Positions 45,135 through 53,903 of a DNA stretch of 64,000 bases are shown piece after piece. The position numbers and the translations under genes are program-made. This DNA comes from Sulfitobacter mediterraneus (GTDB lineage: Bacteria; Pseudomonadota; Alphaproteobacteria; Rhodobacterales; Rhodobacteraceae), in the NCBI RefSeq assembly GCF_003054325.1, contig NZ_QBKU01000003.1:1-64000 (forward strand), in the 5' to 3' direction. Every line of letters begins with the position of its first letter. The first letter of the stretch is position 1. The notes below the pieces were generated by a model. The model ran no database searches and was not told the DNA's origin. It was given only the letters and a program-made list of their open reading frames with translations.

Positions 45135-46022
45135 TCAGGCTGGCAAACCGCGGGCCAAAAGGTCAAAGACGATCCGGATGCGCCGGCTGGTCAGCAATTC
45201 CCGGTGCGTGACAAGCCAAATCGGGAATTCAAGAGGGGGAAAATCAGGCAAAACCTTTTCCATGCCCGGCTCGGCATCCCCCAAAAACTCGGGTTGCATT
45301 GACACCCCATAACCGGCTTTTGCCAGCTCCCACGCGACGGTGCCGCTGGCGCTGGACATCACAAAACTTTCCGCACGCAGGGGAATGCCCATATTGTGCA
45401 TGGGCGCCATCATGCGTTCGGGATCTGCATTCCCGACAAAGTCATGATCGGCAATGTCGCGCAGAGTGCGGGGGCGACCGGCGCGGTCGAGGTATGAAGT
45501 CATGGCGTACAGATTGGCGCGAAAATCGCCAAGATGTCGCGCAATCAGATCGGGCTGTTCCGGGCGGACATGGCGGATCGCGATGTCGGCCTCGCGCTGG
45601 GTCAGGTTTTGCATGTCACTGGAGGCGATGATCCGGACGCGGATGCCGGGGGCGATCTCTCGCAGGGGCCTCAACACGCCCGGCAAAACCTCAGTTGACA
45701 ACAGGTCCGTGCCGGTCACTGTCACCTCGCCGATAACGTCCTGTGATTTGCCCTCAGCCACCACCGATATCAATGACGCGGCCTCGCCCATGGCACGCAC
45801 GTGATCAAGCAGATCGCGGCCCGCTTCCGTCAGGGTCAATCCACGCACGCTGCGCTCAACCAAGGTCACGCCAAGTGCCTCTTCCAAGGCACCGATCTGA
45901 CGACCGATCGTTGGCTGGGTGGATTTCAAAACCCGCGCAGCGCCGCTGAACGTGCCCTCCTCGGCGGTGGCGAGGAAGGCGCGTACCTGATTCCAGTCAA
46001 AGGAGATGGCCTGCCAGTTCAT
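45135..46022 (-). CDS. LysR family transcriptional regulator
   Basis: A 295-residue full-length regulator. HTH: VRAFLATAEEGTFSGAARVL, then STQPTIGRQIGALEEALG. The effector-binding domain of about 200 residues includes READIAIRHVRPEQPDLIAR and ELAKAGYGVSMQPEFLGD. It is divergent from the small membrane protein and methyltransferase genes, with about 100-160 bases between, and probably regulates them. The ligand is unknown. Confidence 0.92.
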   Translation of the reverse strand: MNWQAISFDWNQVRAFLATAEEGTFSGAARVLKSTQPTIGRQIGALEEALGVTLVERSVRGLTLTEAGRDLLDHVRAMGEAASLISVVAEGKSQDVIGEVTVTGTDLLSTEVLPGVLRPLREIAPGIRVRIIASSDMQNLTQREADIAIRHVRPEQPDLIARHLGDFRANLYAMTSYLDRAGRPRTLRDIADHDFVGNADPERMMAPMHNMGIPLRAESFVMSSASGTVAWELAKAGYGVSMQPEFLGDAEPGMEKVLPDFPPLEFPIWLVTHRELLTSRRIRIVFDLLARGLPA

Positions 46023-46184
46023 TCATGGGCGTATAGCAGATACACGGATTTTGGCAATTCACCATTCACCCACGCATAGTAGAACCGCTCAGAACCCGTT
46101 AACGCCGCTCAAGTTCTTGAGGGGCAGATGCGCGAGGACCATTCACCCGGTGCCGCGCCAAGCCTGAAAAGTGAAAGAAAAAAC

Positions 46185-46583
46185 ATGCGAAAGATCGACC
46201 CTCATACGCTGCTTTCGGCGCTCTGGCTCTTTATCCTGCTCAACATCATCTTTCGCGACATCCATCAATTTGCCCTGAAGGCTCATTTGGAAATGCTGTT
46301 GACGGGGCGCTACAACGGCATGCTGATCACAGAGGAACTGATGCTGTTGGGCGGTTTTCTGGTGCAGGTGCCCATCGCAATGGTGCTGTTTTCGCTGGTG
46401 TTGACCCGCAGAATTGTCCGCCCCGTCACCATCGTCGCGGCGGTCATAACCACCGGAACGCTTGCTTCGACGCCGCCCTCGGACATGGATGACACATTTC
46501 ACCTCATTATTGAACTTGCCGCCATGACGGCAATCGTCTGGACAGCCTGGCGTTGGCCGGACGCAGATCGGGTGCCGGTTTGA
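46185..46583 (+). CDS. Small membrane protein, DUF6326-like
   Basis: A 132-residue protein with four hydrophobic helices. LLSALWLFILLNIIFRDIHQ and ITEELMLLGGFLVQVPIAMV fit the DUF6326 family pattern. An upstream in-frame ATG at 46128 has a better ribosome site (TTGAGGGG) and would add 19 residues; the family normally starts near the chosen position. Function unknown. A methyltransferase gene follows. Confidence 0.7.
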   Translation: MRKIDPHTLLSALWLFILLNIIFRDIHQFALKAHLEMLLTGRYNGMLITEELMLLGGFLVQVPIAMVLFSLVLTRRIVRPVTIVAAVITTGTLASTPPSDMDDTFHLIIELAAMTAIVWTAWRWPDADRVPV

Positions 46584-46609
46584 AGTTAGGAGCGTTGTGG
46601 AACAACCAG

Positions 46610-47254
46610 ATGTTTGCGCAGACGCCCTTGCAGGACCGCGCCGGACATTACGACAGGCTTGCGCCTTATTATGACAGGTTACATCACCGCTGGCTGCGCC
46701 ATGCGGGCGGAGAAGCTCAGGCAGCTTTGGAGGCATTGGTGCGGGTGCTGGCCACCCCGCAAACCACGCTGCTGGATGCGGGATGCGGCACCGGACATCT
46801 GGCACGATCCTTGATCGCCGAAGGCATGCTGCCGCAGTCAATGACCCTGCTTGATCCGGCGGCGGCGATGCTTGCACTCTGCGCGGACATACCAGCGGAA
46901 AAGGTCAATGGTCGCCTTGAGGCCCTGCCATTTCAGGACGACACCTTCGATCTTGTAACATGCGCCTGGGCGTTGGAGACGGTTCCCGATCCCTTTGTGG
47001 CCTTGAGCGAGCTGTGCAGGGTTGTTCGGCCCGGCGGCGCATTGTGCCTTGCGTTCTGTGCGGATCGACCGGTTCGTGGTGTGGCAGATCGGTTGATGAG
47101 GCAGGCGCTTTTGTGTCGGGGCACGGGCCGCTTTTTATCCTGCGCCGGGGTGCTGCGGGATATTGAACGTTTTGACGGTTTTGAGGCGCGTGCTATTCCG
47201 AGCCACGGACCGGCGGCCACCATTCTTGCAAGGCGGGCGGCCAACAAGACCTAA
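46610..47254 (+). CDS. Class I SAM-dependent methyltransferase
   Basis: A 214-residue enzyme of the UbiE/Methyltransf_11 type. Motif I is LLDAGCGTGHLARSLIAEG. Later marks are LEALPFQDDTFDLVTCAWAL and LCRVVRPGGALCLAF. The substrate is not predictable. The start is uncertain: AGGAG at 46587 is 17 bases from this ATG, and in-frame TTG codons lie closer to it. Probably co-transcribed with the membrane protein upstream. Confidence 0.82.
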   Translation: MFAQTPLQDRAGHYDRLAPYYDRLHHRWLRHAGGEAQAALEALVRVLATPQTTLLDAGCGTGHLARSLIAEGMLPQSMTLLDPAAAMLALCADIPAEKVNGRLEALPFQDDTFDLVTCAWALETVPDPFVALSELCRVVRPGGALCLAFCADRPVRGVADRLMRQALLCRGTGRFLSCAGVLRDIERFDGFEARAIPSHGPAATILARRAANKT

Positions 47255-47297
47255 GTGACTTGAAGGTCTGGCGTGAAATTTGACGAGGAAACCACCG

Positions 47298-47669
47298 ATG
47301 ATTGGATATGTCACAGTCGGAACCAATGACTTTGAGGCGGCACTGGAATTTTACGACGGCCTGTTCTCCAGCATTGGTGTGGATCGCCTCTGGAAACACG
47401 GCCACATGGCGGCTTGGGGGCAATCGAGAGAAACGCCCACATTGTGCATTGCTTGTCCATTCGACGGGGCGCCGGCAAGTGTTGGCAACGGTGTGATGAT
47501 CGCCCTGAGGATGGCCGACACAGAAACCGTTGACACCATGCACGCCCAAGCTGTTGCGCGTGGCGGCGCGGATGAGGGATCACCCGGACCGCGCGGCGAT
47601 CATGGGTTTTATGGCGGTTATTTTAGGGATCTGGAGGGCAACAAGATCTGCGCCTACGTCCCGGCTTAA
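47298..47669 (+). CDS. VOC family protein
   Basis: A 123-residue glyoxalase-fold protein. It begins IGYVTVGTNDFEAALEFYDG and ends GFYGGYFRDLEGNKICAYVP, the two half-motifs of the family. ATG 47298 lies behind GAGGAA at 47284. The substrate is unknown. It follows the methyltransferase by about 40 bases and may share its transcript. Confidence 0.85.
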   Translation: MIGYVTVGTNDFEAALEFYDGLFSSIGVDRLWKHGHMAAWGQSRETPTLCIACPFDGAPASVGNGVMIALRMADTETVDTMHAQAVARGGADEGSPGPRGDHGFYGGYFRDLEGNKICAYVPA

Positions 47670-47688
47670 CCCCGGCTCACGCCAGACC

Positions 47689-48018
47689 TTACCCCTCAAG
47701 CAAGGCCTGTTGCACAGCCTCATCCCAGCCAAGGTAGTATGAGTTCTGATCGCGGATCACCGGGCGGGCCATGACCTTGGGCTTGGCCGAGATTTGCGCA
47801 TCCGCCTCTGACTCTTTCAACCACGCGCTTAGCCCGCGATAGTCATTGGTGCTTCGATCCACCAAACGATCTCCGAACTCGGCAATCAGTTCCGCCAATT
47901 CCGCCTCGCTCAACGGCTCTGCCCGAACGTCGCGAAATTGCACGTCTTTGCCGTCCGCTTCCAAGGCCTTGAGGGCCTTTTGGCATAGCGAGCAAGTGCT
48001 CAACCCGTAAATTATCAT
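47689..48018 (-). CDS. ArsC/Spx-family thioredoxin-fold protein
   Basis: A 109-residue protein. AAGGAG lies eight bases before ATG 48018. It starts IIYGLSTCSLCQKALKALEA with a CxxC in the redox position, and has RPVIRDQNSYYLGWDEA near the end, which matches the ArsC/Spx pattern. True arsenate reductases keep CxxS/C with an Arg trio; activity on arsenate is not shown. No arsR or arsB gene is nearby, so a redox or Spx-like role is possible. Confidence 0.82.
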   Translation of the reverse strand: MIIYGLSTCSLCQKALKALEADGKDVQFRDVRAEPLSEAELAELIAEFGDRLVDRSTNDYRGLSAWLKESEADAQISAKPKVMARPVIRDQNSYYLGWDEAVQQALLEG

Positions 48019-48117
48019 GTGGTTCGCTCCTTGGGGTTTGGTCTTGCACACATCGCATTCTAAAGAACACAAGGCGGCGTCTTCATTTTTGGGGCAACCT
48101 CAGGTTGGCCCGATCCC

Positions 48118-48525
48118 TCAGGCCATCGGCGCGAGGACCTTGCACCGCGTGATGGCGGCATCAACATTAAAGAACGCCTGTTCAATCGCCTTTTTCCCCA
48201 ACCCGTTGAGCCGAATTTGAAAAACCTTCTCGGTCCCGGCTTTGCATTTGACCGTCACCACACCGTTTTGAAGCGGACCGCGAAAGGTCACGGTCGCGTC
48301 CACCTCTGGCGGGTTGGCAAGGTTCTGCGCTGTGCGCTTGGCCGCGTCCTGGCCTTCGGCATTGAGCAAACCATCTTTGCCCAGTTTCACCTCGGCATGT
48401 CGAAAGGCAGTGACCTTGGCGCTTCGATCATAAATTGTGGCATGCGGAAACCGTTTCATCGCATGGGTCGGCCAGATTTGAAAAAGCTCACCATCTCCGG
48501 TAATTGCAATCGATAGCCCAGCCAT
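48118..48525 (-). CDS. Conserved hypothetical protein
   Basis: A 135-residue soluble protein I do not recognise. CAGGAG seven bases before ATG supports the gene. It is Lys- and Ala-rich with no membrane segment, and has a repeated-looking beta pattern (VDATVTFRGPLQNGVVTVKC). The second half is basic (GTEKVFQIRLNGLGKKAIEQ). It lies about 100 bases from the ArsC-like gene in the same direction. Confidence 0.7.
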   Translation of the reverse strand: MAGLSIAITGDGELFQIWPTHAMKRFPHATIYDRSAKVTAFRHAEVKLGKDGLLNAEGQDAAKRTAQNLANPPEVDATVTFRGPLQNGVVTVKCKAGTEKVFQIRLNGLGKKAIEQAFFNVDAAITRCKVLAPMA

Positions 48526-48678
48526 GGTGACACTCCTGTTTCAATCGGCACGTGCCCCTCGCTAACATGCCCGCCTCGCATGATCCACATAGCAAGCATT
48601 TTAGCAAAGCGGGGCCAAAGACCATCAGCCGCTTAAGGCCGGTTCACCTATAAAGAGAACTCAACTTGCTGGGGGGGA

Positions 48679-50223
48679 CTATTTACACTTGCCCGTCGCC
48701 CAGGCCCGCAGCCCCTGTTTGAACACCCCGCCAAAGGGATGCGCCTTGGACAGCGCCCGGACGTTGTTGTCCTTGGTATAGGTCGTACCCTGATCACAAA
48801 GCGCGGCATAGGTCCATTCGTGACAATTTGAACAGCTCTGATCTTTCCACAATTCTTCGGGAATGCCCTCGATAGGTGGGAACATCGGCGCGAGTTGAAC
48901 GATTTCGGCGATGCTCAGCCCTTGGATGGGCGCACCGCCAGTGGGGAAAGGGGTCTCAAAGGTCAGGCCGGACAGATCCACAACTGCGGGGGTGGCGGGC
49001 ACCACAGCGGCGGTTTCTGCCGGGGCTTGTGTTGTGGATTGCGCAACCGCTGCCCGTTCGGCTTTTTCCTTGATGATTTTCAATTCAAACGCGGCCAGTT
49101 CGGCATATGTGCCCTGGGGGAACACATCCAGATAGGCTTGATAGTCAACCGCTGATCCGCTGCTTTGTGCGGCGCCGATCAATTCGTCTTCGCTCACGCT
49201 GGGGGGTTGAGGGGCAGGGGCCTGCACGGTTGGCGTGGCGGCGGCGATCACTTCGGTTTCGGGCGCCTCTTTTGTGCCGCTGTCCGGGCTGGCGGCAGGG
49301 GCGGTTCCCAATTCCTTTTCCATCATCGCGGTCAGTTGCACGCGCGCCTCTTCTTGATAACGGCCCGCGGGGTAGCTGCGCAGAAACAGCATCAACTGCA
49401 CCGGATCTTCGCTTGTCTTGACGGAATCCCAAAGCTGCTTTTCCTGCAATTCTTCGGCTGTCAATTGCGCCTTGGCCTCAAAAAAGAACTCCCCCGTCAG
49501 CGACGAGGTATCCCAGGGTGTCTGGCGTCCGTTGGTTTCTTGGATGACCTGCACACGGGTGCGTTTGAAGGTCTGTTCGATGGGCAGGCCAGCGGTGTTG
49601 ATCTGCACGGCCAAGGCTTTGGTAAACGGGCTGTTGCCATCCAAACCGTCCAGCGCGACCGCGCCGGGCGCGGTGGAGTAGGACAGGAAGGTGCCTGTCG
49701 GCGCTTTCATCTCGGCCAGTCCATTGTCGTTGAGGTCGCGAATAGCCTCAAACGGGTTGTTCCGGCAGGCGTCCAGAATAACGATATTGGTTTTGTTCTG
49801 CGCTGAACGCATCTGCCGCAAGACTGCCTCGGCCTGAACGGCGACCAAGGACAAATCCGCAGCGTCGGTCAGACTGGCATCTACCGGCAGCAGATAGTTT
49901 TCGCCAAACGACTGCACTGCGTGACCGGCGTAATAAAACAAACCGGTGGCGTCCTTGCCCGCAGCCCGCAAATCACGGCCAAACTGCGCGATACCGCGGT
50001 TGAGCGCACCTTGCCCAACATCCGTCAACACCGTTACCTCAAAGCCCTTGCTGGTCAGTGCCTTGGCCATCAATTCAGCGTCATGAACGGGATTGTCCAA
50101 CTGCGTGACCGCAGAGTAACTGCCGTTGCCAACAATCAGCGCCAGACGGGTCTCGGCCAATGCGGCATTCACCCCAAAACACAGAACCAGCAGCGCCGCC
50201 CACAGTCGAAAGATATGTCTCAT
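48679..50223 (-). CDS. Caspase-like (C14) protease with C-terminal CxxCH haem motif
   Basis: A 514-residue exported protein; signal peptide ends VNAALA. Residues about 25-245 form a caspase-like domain with catalytic His101 (YYAGHAVQS) and Cys153 (VILDACRNNPF), so the dyad is intact. A Pro/Ala-rich linker with coiled segments (YLDVFPQGTYAELAAFELK) follows. The last about 55 residues contain Cys464-Ser-Asn-Cys467-His468, a c-type haem attachment motif, then AHPFGGVFKQGLRAW. If haem is attached, this is a periplasmic protease coupled to a redox or gas sensor. It starts directly after the stop of the YceI-OmpA gene, so the two form an operon. Confidence 0.85.
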   Translation of the reverse strand: MRHIFRLWAALLVLCFGVNAALAETRLALIVGNGSYSAVTQLDNPVHDAELMAKALTSKGFEVTVLTDVGQGALNRGIAQFGRDLRAAGKDATGLFYYAGHAVQSFGENYLLPVDASLTDAADLSLVAVQAEAVLRQMRSAQNKTNIVILDACRNNPFEAIRDLNDNGLAEMKAPTGTFLSYSTAPGAVALDGLDGNSPFTKALAVQINTAGLPIEQTFKRTRVQVIQETNGRQTPWDTSSLTGEFFFEAKAQLTAEELQEKQLWDSVKTSEDPVQLMLFLRSYPAGRYQEEARVQLTAMMEKELGTAPAASPDSGTKEAPETEVIAAATPTVQAPAPQPPSVSEDELIGAAQSSGSAVDYQAYLDVFPQGTYAELAAFELKIIKEKAERAAVAQSTTQAPAETAAVVPATPAVVDLSGLTFETPFPTGGAPIQGLSIAEIVQLAPMFPPIEGIPEELWKDQSCSNCHEWTYAALCDQGTTYTKDNNVRALSKAHPFGGVFKQGLRAWATGKCK

Positions 50224-51285
50224 CTAGTTCTCAAGCACCTTGAATTCGATTCGGCGGTTGTCCCAACGCCCTTTTTTGGTGTTGTTGTCTGCAATGGGCT
50301 GTGTCTCTCCGTAACCCTTGGCGATCATTGTGTCTTTTGCAAGACCCTTGCCCTGTAGATAGGTGACAACAGAGGCCGCGCGGGATTCCGACAATCGTTG
50401 ATTGGACGCCGCTGAACCAACGCTGTCGGTGTGCCCGCCAACCTCGATGACCATGCCGGGGCAGCGCAGAACGATATTGGCGAGGCTGTCCAACAATGGG
50501 CCGGATTTGTTTTCCAAACGTGAAGATCCGGATGCAAAATAGATATTTCCGGTCCGTGACAGGATTTCGAACCGTCCCTTGCAGGCTGCCTTGTCAAAAT
50601 CCCCCTCAGCTTCAAGCGCGGCATTGGCAGGCTGTGCGGGGGCGGCGGCGGGGGCCACTGCAACGGTTGATGTGTTGCGGGCAAAGACCCAGTCGAATGA
50701 AACGGTCGCCGATGGAATGATCGTGACGTTTGCCGCATCCTGCAACTTGCCCAACCCTTCGGTCAGGTTGAAATCGGCCACTGGCACTGAGATCGGCGTG
50801 GCCGAGGCGATAGAGACCAGATCATCGGTCAGCAAGGTCGCGGTCACGACAGATTGGTAGGATTGTGTGACGCCGTGCAGGTCGATGGTATAATCAACAG
50901 CGACCTTCTTGCGCCGGACCGTGGCCAAATCAGCGATGTCATCGGGGTTGATCTGGGCGGTGATTTTGGCCTCTGGAAATTTGAACGTTTCAAAGAACAG
51001 AAACCGCATACGCACATTGCGCAGGTCGATCTTGGTGTCGACGGAATCGAGCAGGACCGTGACATTGGCCATCCCGCTTTCGTCGATTGTCCCTTGAAAA
51101 GTGGCAAAACCGCTTGATTCCACCACTGTTTGTTTCTTGACTGATTGAAAGCTCAGGTTGGACATCTCGGTGTTGAGCGTCCAGCCCCCCTCAAACGGTG
51201 ATTGCGCGGCAGCGGGCAGGATCGCGATCAAAGAGAGTAGCAGCGCGGCATAGATCGTGTTGAGCCAGAGTTTACCGTGAGTCAT
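50224..51285 (-). CDS. YceI domain fused to OmpA peptidoglycan-binding domain
   Basis: A 353-residue exported protein. ATG 51285 is chosen for the AAGAAGG site and a signal peptide ending LPAAAQ. Residues about 28-200 are YceI-like (GGWTLNTEMSNLSFQSVKKQ, FPEAKITAQI), a lipocalin-like fold that binds isoprenoid-type lipids. A Pro/Ala linker leads to a C-terminal OmpA domain (IEVGGHTDSVGSAASNQRLS, then SRAASVVTYLQGKG and NRRIEFKV) that anchors to peptidoglycan. Upstream partner of the caspase-haem gene with zero-base spacing, so the two products probably act together in the periplasm. Confidence 0.87.
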   Translation of the reverse strand: MTHGKLWLNTIYAALLLSLIAILPAAAQSPFEGGWTLNTEMSNLSFQSVKKQTVVESSGFATFQGTIDESGMANVTVLLDSVDTKIDLRNVRMRFLFFETFKFPEAKITAQINPDDIADLATVRRKKVAVDYTIDLHGVTQSYQSVVTATLLTDDLVSIASATPISVPVADFNLTEGLGKLQDAANVTIIPSATVSFDWVFARNTSTVAVAPAAAPAQPANAALEAEGDFDKAACKGRFEILSRTGNIYFASGSSRLENKSGPLLDSLANIVLRCPGMVIEVGGHTDSVGSAASNQRLSESRAASVVTYLQGKGLAKDTMIAKGYGETQPIADNNTKKGRWDNRRIEFKVLEN

Positions 51286-51447
51286 CTTTGATAGCCCTTC
51301 TTTTGCGGCTGAATGCCCCGCCCGGCGAAAAAAAATATAGAAAAGTGAACCGCGTGATGATGGCCCTATCTTGCCCACTGATCAAGGCTTTAGGGCAGGA
51401 TTTGTAGTTTTTATGGGTTTAATGGCCCGCGGCGCGGGCAGGCAATG

Positions 51448-52212
51448 TTATCTGCGCAGGCTCATCGCCGCTTTGCGCAGGATATCCAGCACATGATCAA
51501 GCTGCCTTTGGTCGTTGAGGGAATTGACCGATGCCGTGGTCGCCAAGACCGCCTGCGTTTGGGAAATCTCTTGAACGGGCACCGCGACACCGGCGGCGCC
51601 CATCTCAAATTCGTTTGCGGCATAGGCAAAGCCTTGAACGGCGGCTTTTTGAACTTTGGCCTCAATGGTGGCGTGGTTCAGCTCCGTCTTTTCGGTAAAG
51701 CGCTGGATCTCGCAATCTGCCATGATCTGAGCCCGCTGCGACGCCGGGCAACTGGCCAAAAGCATACGCCCAACCGCAGTGGGCAATAGCGGCAAGGTGC
51801 TGCCGACGGACAGCCCCAAGGACAAGCGGGCCGAGGGCACGGCAGATCGCGCCACATAGATTGCGCGGCTGCCGTCCCGCACCGCCAGTGCAATCTCTCC
51901 GTCCAGTTCTTTGGCGAATTGATCCAGTGTCGGCTGCACAGTTTTGCCGATGTATTCCGCCTTGAGATAACCACCCGCAATGGCCAGCACTTTGGGCGTC
52001 AGCCGCAAAACCTTTTCGTGTTTGTAAAGATAACCGCTGCTTTGCAAAGTCAGGCACAACCGGCGGGCCGTGGCGCGGTCATATCCGGTCAGCCGTGCGA
52101 TGTCCGCCATGGTCAAATCACTGCGTCCGCCTTCAAAGCAACTCAGGACAGCCAGACCTTTGGCGAATGTCGATGCGGTGTCACGCGGGCTCATGTTGAC
52201 GGCGGTCCTCAT
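51448..52212 (-). CDS. IclR family transcriptional regulator
   Basis: A 254-residue regulator. The wHTH lies at about 12-75 (FAKGLAVLSCFEGGRSDLTM, ADIARLTGYDRATARRLCLT). The effector domain has VGSTLPLLPTAVGRMLLAS and AAGVAVPVQEISQTQAVLA. A second ATG at 52194 has GAGGA 11 bases upstream and is an alternative start (248 residues). It is divergent from the Rieske/ligase operon and presumably controls it through the sites in the 66-base gap. Confidence 0.9.
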   Translation of the reverse strand: MRTAVNMSPRDTASTFAKGLAVLSCFEGGRSDLTMADIARLTGYDRATARRLCLTLQSSGYLYKHEKVLRLTPKVLAIAGGYLKAEYIGKTVQPTLDQFAKELDGEIALAVRDGSRAIYVARSAVPSARLSLGLSVGSTLPLLPTAVGRMLLASCPASQRAQIMADCEIQRFTEKTELNHATIEAKVQKAAVQGFAYAANEFEMGAAGVAVPVQEISQTQAVLATTASVNSLNDQRQLDHVLDILRKAAMSLRR

Positions 52213-52222
52213 GTCAGGCTAC

Positions 52223-52255
52223 GTTCATATTGCGCATTATTGTTCGTATATCGCA
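52223..52255. promoter_or_regulatory. Direct repeats in the IclR/Rieske intergenic gap, candidate operator
   Basis: GTTCATATTGCGCA (52223-52236) and GTTCGTATATCGCA (52242-52255) match at 11 of 14 positions with a 19-base period, just upstream of the Rieske gene. They fit IclR-family operator placement; binding is inferred. Confidence 0.4.
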
Positions 52256-52278
52256 CAAATAGCAAAGGTTCAACATCC

Positions 52279-52674
52279 ATGACAACGCCCCAAGCCACTG
52301 CGCACAACAAAGTCGAGGGTCATTGGAAAGTCATTGCGCAGTCCAAGACGCTGGATGCGGGGCGGCCGCTTTTGCCGATCACCCTTGGCAATGACCGCTT
52401 TGTTCTGTTTCGTGACGAAGAGGGCGGATTGGGGCTGATTGGCCGGAACTGCCCGCACCGGGGCGCCGATCTGTGCTTTGGCCGGCTCGAAGACAACGGG
52501 TTGCGTTGCCCCTTTCATGGCTGGCATTTTGACCGGACCGGCCAATGTGTAGAACAGCCCGCCGAACCGGAAGGGTCAAAAATGTACACCCAGATCAAAG
52601 TGCCGATGGTGCCCGTGAAAGAGGAAAACGGCGTGATCTCGGCATGGTGCGAAACAACGGGGGACAAGACATGA
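52279..52674 (+). CDS. Stand-alone Rieske [2Fe-2S] domain protein of a split oxygenase
   Basis: A 131-residue protein consisting of a Rieske domain. Ligands: Cys58-Pro-His60 (RNCPHRGADL) and Cys77-x-x-His80 (RCPFHGWHF). Around them the text (GADLCFGRLEDNGLRCPFHG, CVEQPAEPEGS) reads like the Rieske part of LigXa/phthalate-type ring-hydroxylating oxygenases, not like a free ferredoxin. Its stop overlaps the start of the next gene (ATGA), which encodes the catalytic half. It would pass electrons to that subunit's iron. No reductase gene is seen nearby. Confidence 0.85.
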   Translation: MTTPQATAHNKVEGHWKVIAQSKTLDAGRPLLPITLGNDRFVLFRDEEGGLGLIGRNCPHRGADLCFGRLEDNGLRCPFHGWHFDRTGQCVEQPAEPEGSKMYTQIKVPMVPVKEENGVISAWCETTGDKT

Positions 52675-53897
52675 TCAGCCAAGCCTTGAACGACCAGATC
52701 ACGCGCATCGGGCCAAACACGGATGCCGGCAATGTGCTGCGCCAATACTGGCAACCCGCCGCGCTCAGCGATGAGTTGGCGGGCGAATTTCCAGTCGCGG
52801 TGAATTTGCTGGGGGAACGGCTGGCCTTGGTCCGGTCCGGCGACGGTGCCTTGCAATTGAAAACGCGCATCGTGCCGCAGGGGGAGCCAGCTGCGCATTG
52901 CCCGGCGGCTCAGGAAATCACCCTAGATCCGGATGGGGCGACCTATCCAGCCCACGAAATCAAAGGCGCGGTATTTGCTTATATGGGGCCGGGTGATCCG
53001 CCGGAGTTTCCCAATTTCGATTGTTTCCGCGCCCCGGATAGCCATGTGTTTGCGTTCAAAGGTTTGTGGCGCTGCAACTGGCTTCAGGCGCTTGAGATCG
53101 GGATTGACCCGGCACATGCCTCGTTCCTGCACAGGTTCTTGGAGGACGAAGACCCAAGCGACGGCTACGGGAAACAATTCCGCGACAAGGCGGCCCATAC
53201 GGATATGCCGATGACGCAGGTTCTGCGCGATTATCCACGCCCCGAGATCCAGGTGGATGAGACCGACTATGGTCTCAAGATCACCGCCCTGCGCCACATG
53301 GAAAACGATCTGACCCACGTGCGCGTGACCAACCAGATCTTCCCCGAGGCGATCTGTATCCCGATGTCGCGGGAAATGACGATCACCCAATGGCATGTGC
53401 CGATCGATGATGAAAACTGCTATTGGTTCACGATCTTCACCAGTTTCAACAACCCGGTGAACAAGGATCTGATGCGCGATCAAAGGCTTAAGGAACACCG
53501 TTTGCCCGATTATGCCCCACTCAAGAACCGCGAGAACAATTATCACTACGACCCCGCCGAACAGGAAACCCTGACCTATACAGGCATGGGTCTGGACATT
53601 AACGTGCATGACCAATGGGCGGTTGAAGGGATGGGTGCAATTCAGGACCGAAGACAAGAACATCTGGGCCGCAGCGATGTGGCGATCATCCGTTATCGGC
53701 GGATGCTGCGAAAGGCGATTGCCGATCTGGCGGCAGCGAGACCCGAGGAATTGCCAATGCAGGGCCGCGCAGATGTTTCCGCGATCCGCGGGCCACTGTC
53801 GAATGACGCTATCGCGCCCACCGAAAATTGGCAAAGCGCCAGCCATGCGGCAGATACCGCGCGGCGGGCAGAATGCCCTTGGGACGCATCGGTTTAA
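52671..53897 (+). CDS. Rieske-oxygenase catalytic subunit lacking its own Rieske ligands
   Basis: A 408-residue protein of the aromatic ring-hydroxylating alpha-subunit family. The family start (NDQITRIGPNTDAGNVLRQY, then WQPAALSDEL) and catalytic domain are intact: Asp146-x-x-His149-x4-His154 (GIDPAHASFLHR) supply the mononuclear iron ligands. The stretch where a Rieske cluster normally sits (about residues 50-105) reads ALVRSGDGALQLKTRIVPQ and lacks both CxH and CxxH. The missing ligands are in the preceding overlapping gene. So this appears to be a naturally split oxygenase (inference from family layout). Substrate unknown; the neighbouring ligase suggests a glutamylated amine. Confidence 0.85.
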   Translation: MISQALNDQITRIGPNTDAGNVLRQYWQPAALSDELAGEFPVAVNLLGERLALVRSGDGALQLKTRIVPQGEPAAHCPAAQEITLDPDGATYPAHEIKGAVFAYMGPGDPPEFPNFDCFRAPDSHVFAFKGLWRCNWLQALEIGIDPAHASFLHRFLEDEDPSDGYGKQFRDKAAHTDMPMTQVLRDYPRPEIQVDETDYGLKITALRHMENDLTHVRVTNQIFPEAICIPMSREMTITQWHVPIDDENCYWFTIFTSFNNPVNKDLMRDQRLKEHRLPDYAPLKNRENNYHYDPAEQETLTYTGMGLDINVHDQWAVEGMGAIQDRRQEHLGRSDVAIIRYRRMLRKAIADLAAARPEELPMQGRADVSAIRGPLSNDAIAPTENWQSASHAADTARRAECPWDASV

Positions 53898-53903
53898 GGC
53901 ATT

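Noticed and set aside
47689..48018. Arsenate resistance gene arsC as a firm call
   Set aside because: No arsR, arsB or acr3 nearby, and the ArsC fold is shared with Spx-like regulators.
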